NCBI RefSeq assembly: GCF_030936135.1
Contig: NC_082603.1
Location: forward strand, 20,116,880 to 20,180,879
From: Gavia stellata
Lineage: Eukaryota > Chordata > Aves > Gaviiformes > Gaviidae
Direction: 5' to 3'
DNA length: 64,000 bases
Position numbers and translations under genes: made by a program. Under the pieces are notes generated by a model. The model was not told where the DNA came from, made no database searches, and was given only the letters and a program-made list of their open reading frames with translations. Below are positions 61,701 to 64,000 of the stretch, piece by piece. Positions within the stretch are counted from its first letter, which is position 1. Every line of letters begins with the position of its first letter.

Positions 61701-62629
61701 TGAATGAATTGAATGTGTATGTGTACAGGAGGTGACAAACTTTGCTTATTCCTCAAATGTTTTACTGTTTGCACCTTGTCATACCCTGGGTGTACAAAGA
61801 GATACGAGGCAGCCAGTCAACAGCTGTGTACCTTCTTCATGTTATGTACAATCTTTGGATCCAAGTAAAGCGGTGATGGGTGTCCTTGTCTTCTTCCCTC
61901 CTCTCTAGTTTCGCTCTCTGAACATGGTTTCCGAATGTCTTTTTTCATTGATCAATGGAGATGACATGTTTGCCACCTTTGCAAAAATGCAGCAGAAAAG
62001 TTACTTGGTTTGGTTATTCAGTAGGATCTACCTCTACTCCTTCATCAGTCTGTTCATCTATATGGTGCTGAGTCTCTTCATTGCACTCATTACAGATACA
62101 TATGAAACTGTCAAGGTAAGCATGAACTCTTACTCTTAATTTGGAATAAAAATGCAAGATTGGTGCTATCAAGACTCTCGTCTCCCTCAATATTTTGACT
62201 TACAGTTCATGCCAATTTAAAGAATAAATATAATGGCTACTTTTGAGCGTCCAGAGTGATGATGAGGTTTTTAGTCCTTCCCTACTTCAGATTTCTTACA
62301 AGCCTATCTGATTTCCTGCCCCAATGGAAGCTAAGTATCTACTAAAAAGCAGTAGTTTCATAGTCAGTTCTCTGAATCGTCTAAATTCAGGCTTAAGCAA
62401 TGCCTGAAAAGTGGTCTGGGGAGGATTTGGGTTATTGTTTGTTTTTGCTCTGCTAAAAGTTTAACTAAATATCAATTTTTAGCACTACCAGCAAGATGGC
62501 TTTCCAGAGACAGAACTTCAGAGATTTATATCACAGTGCAAAGACTTACCAAACTCTGGCAGGTACAGGTTAGAGGAGGAGAGTTCTGTATCTCTCTTCT
62601 GTTGTTGTAACGGTACGTACCCACATTAA
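52481..62629 (+). CDS. MCOLN3: MCOLN3 (TRPML3), endolysosomal cation channel, 12 coding exons
   Basis: This is mucolipin-3, a six-transmembrane, inwardly rectifying Ca2+-permeable TRP channel of endosomes and lysosomes, also found in hair cells and melanocytes (family knowledge). Twelve exons join in phase to 557 codons plus TAA, against 553 in human as remembered. TM1 is near residues 62-85, then a long luminal loop with N-glycosylation sequons N138, N172, N196 and N205. TM2 is near 284-306, TM3 341-358, TM4 about 373-393, TM5 about 405-430 and TM6 480-501. The selectivity filter NGDDMF is at 456-461. Luminal proton-sensing histidines H252, H273 and H283 are all present. Residue 419 is Ala, the residue mutated to Pro in the mouse varitint-waddler allele. 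The C-terminus has a Cys cluster. The gene is head-to-head with DNAI3. Confidence 0.97.
54475..54642 (+). CDS. MCOLN3: MCOLN3 coding exon 2, residues 77-132
   Basis: This exon of 56 codons is in phase 0, with acceptor TTTTTCAG and donor CAG/GTAAGG. It encodes [19 protein letters not shown] through [16 protein letters not shown], the end of TM1 and the start of the luminal domain. Confidence 0.97.
55181..55334 (+). CDS. MCOLN3: MCOLN3 coding exon 3, residues 133-183
   Basis: The acceptor is AACTTTAG and the donor is ACTG/GTAATG. It encodes [18 protein letters not shown] and continues to [12 protein letters not shown], with sequons NIS (138) and NDT (172). Confidence 0.95.
55817..55901 (+). 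CDS. MCOLN3: MCOLN3 coding exon 4, residues 184-211
   Basis: The acceptor is CTGTTGCAG and the donor is CACAG/GTGAGG. It encodes [18 protein letters not shown], then LNFTLDFH, with sequons at N196 and N205. Confidence 0.94.
55982..56078 (+). CDS. MCOLN3: MCOLN3 coding exon 5, residues 212-244
   Basis: The acceptor is CTGTTGCAG and the donor is ACG/GTACGT. It encodes [19 protein letters not shown], then [11 protein letters not shown], a highly conserved luminal strand. Confidence 0.96.
56675..56774 (+). CDS. MCOLN3: MCOLN3 coding exon 6, residues 245-277
   Basis: The acceptor is TTAATACAG and the donor is TCAA/GTAAGT. It encodes [18 protein letters not shown], then [11 protein letters not shown], holding H252 and H273. 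Confidence 0.96.
58690..58802 (+). CDS. MCOLN3: MCOLN3 coding exon 7, residues 278-315
   Basis: The acceptor is TTCTTGCAG and the donor is AGG/GTGGGT. It encodes [19 protein letters not shown] and the rest of TM2, including H283. Confidence 0.96.
58883..59032 (+). CDS. MCOLN3: MCOLN3 coding exon 8, residues 316-365
   Basis: This exon of 50 codons is in phase 0, with acceptor TTCCCCCAG and donor AAG/GTAAGC. The intron before it is only 80 bp. It encodes [21 protein letters not shown]3 and KMEIQAK. Confidence 0.96.
61000..61101 (+). CDS. MCOLN3: MCOLN3 coding exon 9, residues 366-399
   Basis: The acceptor is TTTTTTTAG after a long T/C tract, and the donor is AAT/GTAAGG. It encodes [19 protein letters not shown] and [10 protein letters not shown], corresponding to TM4. 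Confidence 0.96.
61213..61335 (+). CDS. MCOLN3: MCOLN3 coding exon 10, residues 400-440
   Basis: This exon of 41 codons is in phase 0, with acceptor TTTGTGCAG and donor AAG/GTAATG. It encodes [19 protein letters not shown], then [13 protein letters not shown] and GPYHVK. This is TM5, with A419 in its usual state. Confidence 0.97.
61909..62115 (+). CDS. MCOLN3: MCOLN3 coding exon 11, residues 441-509 (pore and TM6)
   Basis: This exon of 69 codons is in phase 0, with acceptor CTCTCTAG and donor AAG/GTAAGC. It contains the pore helix and selectivity filter [14 protein letters not shown], then TM6 and [15 protein letters not shown]. Conservation with the human protein appears near complete. Confidence 0.98.
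62483..62629 (+). CDS. MCOLN3: MCOLN3 last coding exon, residues 510-557 and stop
   Basis: The acceptor is AATTTTTAG. It encodes [17 protein letters not shown], then [21 protein letters not shown] and TAA at 62627-62629. The human tail ends CCCKK. Alternatively a donor-like AACG/GTACGT at 62613 could splice to an unseen exon. The final five residues are therefore the least certain part. Confidence 0.88.
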   Translation, partial: HYQQDGFPETELQRFISQCKDLPNSGRYRLEEESSVSLFCCCNGTYPH

Positions 62630-64000
62630 AATTATACATTACTGTATATGCAAAAGCAACACACCACAAAATGTCCCTGGTATAATGTTTATGAAGAATA
62701 CTTAAATTTTGGGGAGTGGAGGAGAAAAAATCCCACAAAAATCCCAAACTATTTGTAATGCTCTAGAATGGACGACTTCAGTGAAATGTGTGCAGCCAAC
62801 AAACTCCTTAGGAGAGGTGAGGGAACTTTCAAATTAAGAATTACTTAACATATGAAAAATAGTACAGAAAGTTAGATAATGTATACAGTAACTGAGGAAC
62901 CCCATATGTATAATGCACAAGCATTAACACTTCCTGTACTTACTGCAATAGTCAGGACTTCCTGAACTCATTCGGTGTCATCTTTTTAATGATACCTTGT
63001 GCAGTAAGGTGTCCTATCTTAAATGGTAGCAGGCCTGAAACCTAGGGAGCAAATCAGCTTGCCAAGGTTGTAAGATAGCATGCGGTTTAAGACAGTATCA
63101 CAGCACTTGGAAAAGGATTGCCTAACTTCCACTATGGAGAGTTTAATGCTTCAGTTATTTGGAGTTTTGTTTCTTCAGGAATACGGATTGCAGGTTACGT
63201 GGTTTATATTTAACCTGGCTGGCAGCAACTCTGAGTCTTGCTTGCTGAAGGGTCCCTTGGTGGGGGAGCCTTAAAGTATTTGCAGCTTGATGAAAAAGAT
63301 CAAAGATATTTGCAGCTCCGCGGTATTGGGCTTTTCTAGTGTGCTATATTGTTATGTGCCAGATAGAATACATTTCCGAGGGGGAGGAGAAGAGGGCATA
63401 TTTTGGAGCAGGGAGAGAACAGAGCCTGCAGTCAGACAGTCCAGAGCAGAGAGCTGCTGTTCCAACCCAGTGCCTTTCTTGCAATGGAAGTGTGGAATGA
63501 AGCAGAGCAGGGCATCTTACTCCTGAGGAAAGGGCACTGAAATGTTAGTATTTCCTTTTCGGCACACACCTCTCAGCTTAACCCGGCAAGAAACCCAGCG
63601 CGAGGCGGGACGGCGTGGGTTTGAAATACTTCTTCCACTGAGTTGGAGGCGGGGATCAGGACGCTAGAAGAGCATTCAAAAAGGAAAACTTTGTTACTCT
63701 CAAGCAACTTGTTCTTCAGGAGCACTGGGCAGCCAGCAGTGCCCTGGACTCGAACGGAGCTGAAGGCATTTAAGTGCCTCATTTCAGAGCCTTGTTTCCT
63801 GAACTGATTACCTACTCTTTTAATGATTTTATCCTGGTACAAAATGTCTTGATCCACGTGTCCCTCATACTATGCACGTTAGTGTTACAAACTGGAAATA
63901 GTGTGTTTCTTTCTCTAGAAGCTAGACCAGGGGGTGACTTTGCAGTTGCCTGCAAATACTGGACATTGCTCCTTTAGCTCAGTACTGTGGCTTTCTGGTT
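62630..64000 (+). other. MCOLN3 3' flank, right edge
   Basis: No canonical AATAAA was found downstream of the MCOLN3 stop. An ATTAAA hexamer (62625-62630) overlaps the stop codon. A GC-richer patch at about 63590-63660 has no recognised function. In human the next gene in this direction is MCOLN2, but no MCOLN2 exon is recognisable before the window ends. Confidence 0.6.

Larger units (their letters stand above)
52709..62482 (+). other. MCOLN3: MCOLN3 coding-region introns
   Basis: Introns longer than 300 bp are 52709-54474, 54643-55180, 55335-55816, 56079-56674, 56775-58689, 59033-60999, 61336-61908 and 62116-62482. The rest, 55902-55981, 58803-58882 and 61102-61212, are about 80-110 bp each. 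No other gene or well-preserved repeat was recognised. Low-complexity T and C/T tracts occur near 52957 and 60969. Confidence 0.75.

Noticed and set aside
63080-64000. Possible first exon of MCOLN2 at the right edge
   Set aside because: MCOLN2 is expected next by synteny, but no mucolipin-like N-terminal sequence or CpG island could be recognised before the window ends.
1-64000. CRISPR arrays, tRNA, rRNA, bacterial-type operons or mobile defence systems
   Set aside because: None seen. The sequence is vertebrate nuclear DNA with spliced genes and LINE/LTR repeats.

Overview
The window is nuclear DNA from a bird. Three split vertebrate genes with GT-AG introns are present. The main recognisable repeat is a CR1 LINE of avian type with a 3' end of ATTCTGTGA repeats, and there is a solo LTR of a kind I associate with neoavian genomes. 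The GC-rich promoter islands fit an avian genome. I cannot name the species. It is probably a non-galliform (neoavian) bird, because of the LTR.

Layout. (1) 1-11654, plus strand: the 3' part of SYDE2, a synaptic RhoGAP. Its last three coding exons are here and the earlier exons lie off the left edge. A 3' UTR runs to about 13.65 kb. A solo LTR with a 5-bp target-site duplication sits in its intron at 3787-4680. (2) 13.65-18.6 kb: intergenic space between convergent 3' ends. (3) 18682-42525, minus strand: a complete DNAI3 (WDR63), an axonemal inner-arm dynein intermediate chain. It has 22 coding exons that join in phase to 911 codons plus a stop. A non-coding first exon is likely in the CpG island near 48.35 kb. 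(4) 47.9-50.2 kb: the head-to-head promoter region, made of two CpG islands. It holds an RFX X-box-like site, a ZNF143-like site and a CLEAR-like E-box. (5) 52481-62629, plus strand: a complete MCOLN3 (TRPML3), an endolysosomal cation channel. It has 12 coding exons joining to 557 codons. A CR1 LINE copy lies in its 5' UTR intron. (6) 62630-64000: MCOLN3 3' flank with no recognised gene.

The order and orientation SYDE2 > < DNAI3 | MCOLN3 > match the gene order I know for human chromosome 1p22.3, so this is conserved synteny. The three genes do not form a pathway. SYDE2 acts at synapses, DNAI3 in cilia and MCOLN3 in endolysosomes. DNAI3 and MCOLN3 share a promoter neighbourhood. Exon coordinates come from reading splice sites and reading frames by eye and from remembered family proteins. 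No alignment was run.

I found no novel system, CRISPR, tRNA or rRNA. The best leads are the promoter motifs between DNAI3 and MCOLN3, an apparent compensated frameshift in the penultimate coding exon of DNAI3, a frame-preserving candidate alternative exon in DNAI3, and a near-perfect 62-bp tandem duplication.
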